DNA of 6,893 nucleotides from the NCBI GenBank assembly GCA_029932795.1, contig JAOZPL010000028.1:1-6893 (forward strand), in the 5' to 3' direction. Positions 6,088 through 6,893 of this stretch are shown piece by piece (within the stretch, counting starts at the first letter, position 1; each line of letters starts with the position of its first letter). Position numbers and translations under genes: made by a program. Source of the stretch: Candidatus Zixiibacteriota bacterium. GTDB lineage: Bacteria; Zixibacteria; MSB-5A5; GN15; FEB-12. The notes beneath the pieces are model-generated. The model worked only from the letters and a program-made list of their open reading frames with translations, searched no databases and had not been told where the DNA came from.

Positions 6088-6855
6088 GTGGACGAGCAGG
6101 AAAAGGCAAAAATCCTGGTAGTGGATGACGACGCCAGCCTTCTGGAGTTGCTGGTGGATACCCTGACGACCATCGGCTATGATATCGACGGTGCTCCCGG
6201 AGGCGTGGAAGCCCTTCAGATGCTGAAACAGGGGACATATAATCTCATGATCACGGATATCAAGATGCCGGGTGTTGACGGCCTGCAACTTCTGCGGAAA
6301 GTGCGGCGGTACTACCCACGCATGCCGGTCCTGTTCATTACCGGCGTGGCGTCGGCCGACATCATTGGTCAGGCGTTGCCGGATGGTTTTCTGGCCAAGC
6401 CTTTCCGCATCTCGCAAATCGAAAGACTTATCGAAAACGCTCTGAATCACAAGTCCGATGAGTTTCCCTCTCGGATGCGCAAGGTGCTGATTGTAGACGA
6501 TGACGAGGAGTTTCGCACAGCCCTCTCTGACGCGCTTAGCCTTAGTCAATATTTACCCTTCCATGTTTCCCATGGTGCGGCGGCTCTTAAGGAGTTGGAG
6601 GGCGGTACAATGGATGCCGTTATCACCGACTATCAGCTTTCGGACACCGATGGTGTATCGCTCATAGAATCCATAAAGAAACAATACCCAGGTATGCTGA
6701 CAGTCCTCACCGGCTCGTCAGTGTCGCCTGACAGTTTCACGCGACAACCACAGGCGGCCTCGGTTGATGCATTCCTTTCCAAGCCGTTCCGGGCCGGTGA
6801 ATTCCTTGATTTGCTCCGTCGCTGCGGTATCGGTTCGGCAATCGATAACAACTAA
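6088..6855 (+). CDS. Tandem receiver-domain protein (two REC domains, no output domain)
   Basis: The 255-residue protein consists of two CheY-like receiver domains joined by a short linker (about 122-131). REC1 has the acidic pair Asp13/Asp14, phosphoacceptor Asp57 in ITDIKMPGVDG, Thr85 and Lys104 in AKPF. REC2 has Asp137/Asp138, Asp181 in ITDYQLSDTDG, Thr208 and Lys232 in SKPF. Both therefore look competent for phosphorylation by a histidine kinase. No DNA-binding, enzymatic or membrane segment is present, so it should act through protein contacts or as a phosphorelay intermediate. The start is GTG at 6088, with AGGT six bases upstream; it gives MDEQEKAKILVVDDD, the normal edge of a receiver domain. 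It follows the phosphohexomutase stop by one base, suggesting translational coupling. No kinase gene is visible in the window. Two in-frame TAA stops end the gene. Confidence 0.92.
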   Translation: MDEQEKAKILVVDDDASLLELLVDTLTTIGYDIDGAPGGVEALQMLKQGTYNLMITDIKMPGVDGLQLLRKVRRYYPRMPVLFITGVASADIIGQALPDGFLAKPFRISQIERLIENALNHKSDEFPSRMRKVLIVDDDEEFRTALSDALSLSQYLPFHVSHGAAALKELEGGTMDAVITDYQLSDTDGVSLIESIKKQYPGMLTVLTGSSVSPDSFTRQPQAASVDAFLSKPFRAGEFLDLLRRCGIGSAIDNN

Positions 6856-6871
6856 TAAGCGCAGACAACAT

Positions 6872-6893
6872 AAAAAAAGAACCCCGCCGGGAA
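6872..6893 (+). terminator. Probable left half of an intrinsic terminator, cut by the window edge
   Basis: An A-run followed by GAACCCCGCCGGGAA begins 14 nt after the second stop codon of the tandem receiver gene. An A-tract leading into a GC-rich arm is the usual left half of a bidirectional intrinsic terminator, and the closing GAA could be the loop. The right arm, expected to resemble CCGGCGGGGTTC plus a T-run, lies outside the window, so this is inference from half of the structure. Confidence 0.45.

Noticed and set aside
6076..6549. Minus-strand 157-codon open frame opposite the first receiver domain
   Set aside because: It lies antisense to a well-defined receiver domain with all conserved residues and has no recognisable domain of its own.
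1..6893. CRISPR array, insertion sequence, phage or toxin-antitoxin module
   Set aside because: No regularly spaced direct repeats, transposase or integrase motifs, or small paired genes were seen; all long genes belong to conserved cellular families.

Overview
The window looks like chromosomal housekeeping DNA from a Gram-negative-type bacterium of roughly 50% G+C. Genes are tightly packed, and GTG is used as a start codon several times. The protein families present (trigger factor, ClpP, ClpX, a GNAT enzyme, an alpha-D-phosphohexomutase, receiver domains) do not fix the phylum. A deep-branching or candidate-phylum lineage is possible but cannot be shown from this sequence.

Left half, minus strand, read from high to low coordinates: a tRNA-Leu(UAG) gene (3641-3560), then tig (trigger factor, 3386-2124), clpP (2080-1463) and clpX (about 1401-121). 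This is the conserved protein folding and proteolysis cluster. Trigger factor binds nascent chains at the ribosome exit. ClpX unfolds substrates and feeds them to the ClpP peptidase barrel. Gaps of 43 and 61 nt (52 if clpX starts at its upstream TTG) suggest one transcript. A possible start of another minus-strand gene touches the left edge (44-1).

Middle: the stretch between the tRNA and the next gene (3642-3930) holds a compact nested inverted repeat (about 3752-3850). It looks like a structured RNA or a small palindromic repeat element. It is followed by a minus-strand GNAT-family acetyltransferase gene (4404-3931).

Right half, plus strand: a 338-nt intergenic region (4405-4742) holds an 8-bp hairpin and two candidate sigma70-type promoters. 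It is followed by a phosphomannomutase/phosphoglucomutase gene (4743-6086). One base later comes a gene for a stand-alone protein of two complete receiver domains (6088-6855). What appears to be the left half of a transcription terminator lies at the right edge.

The most notable observations are an Asn in ClpP where the catalytic Asp is expected, loss of the usual IPGF signature in the trigger factor PPIase domain, the nested inverted repeat, and the sugar-phosphate mutase/tandem-receiver gene pair. I see no clear new defence, mobile or CRISPR system here.
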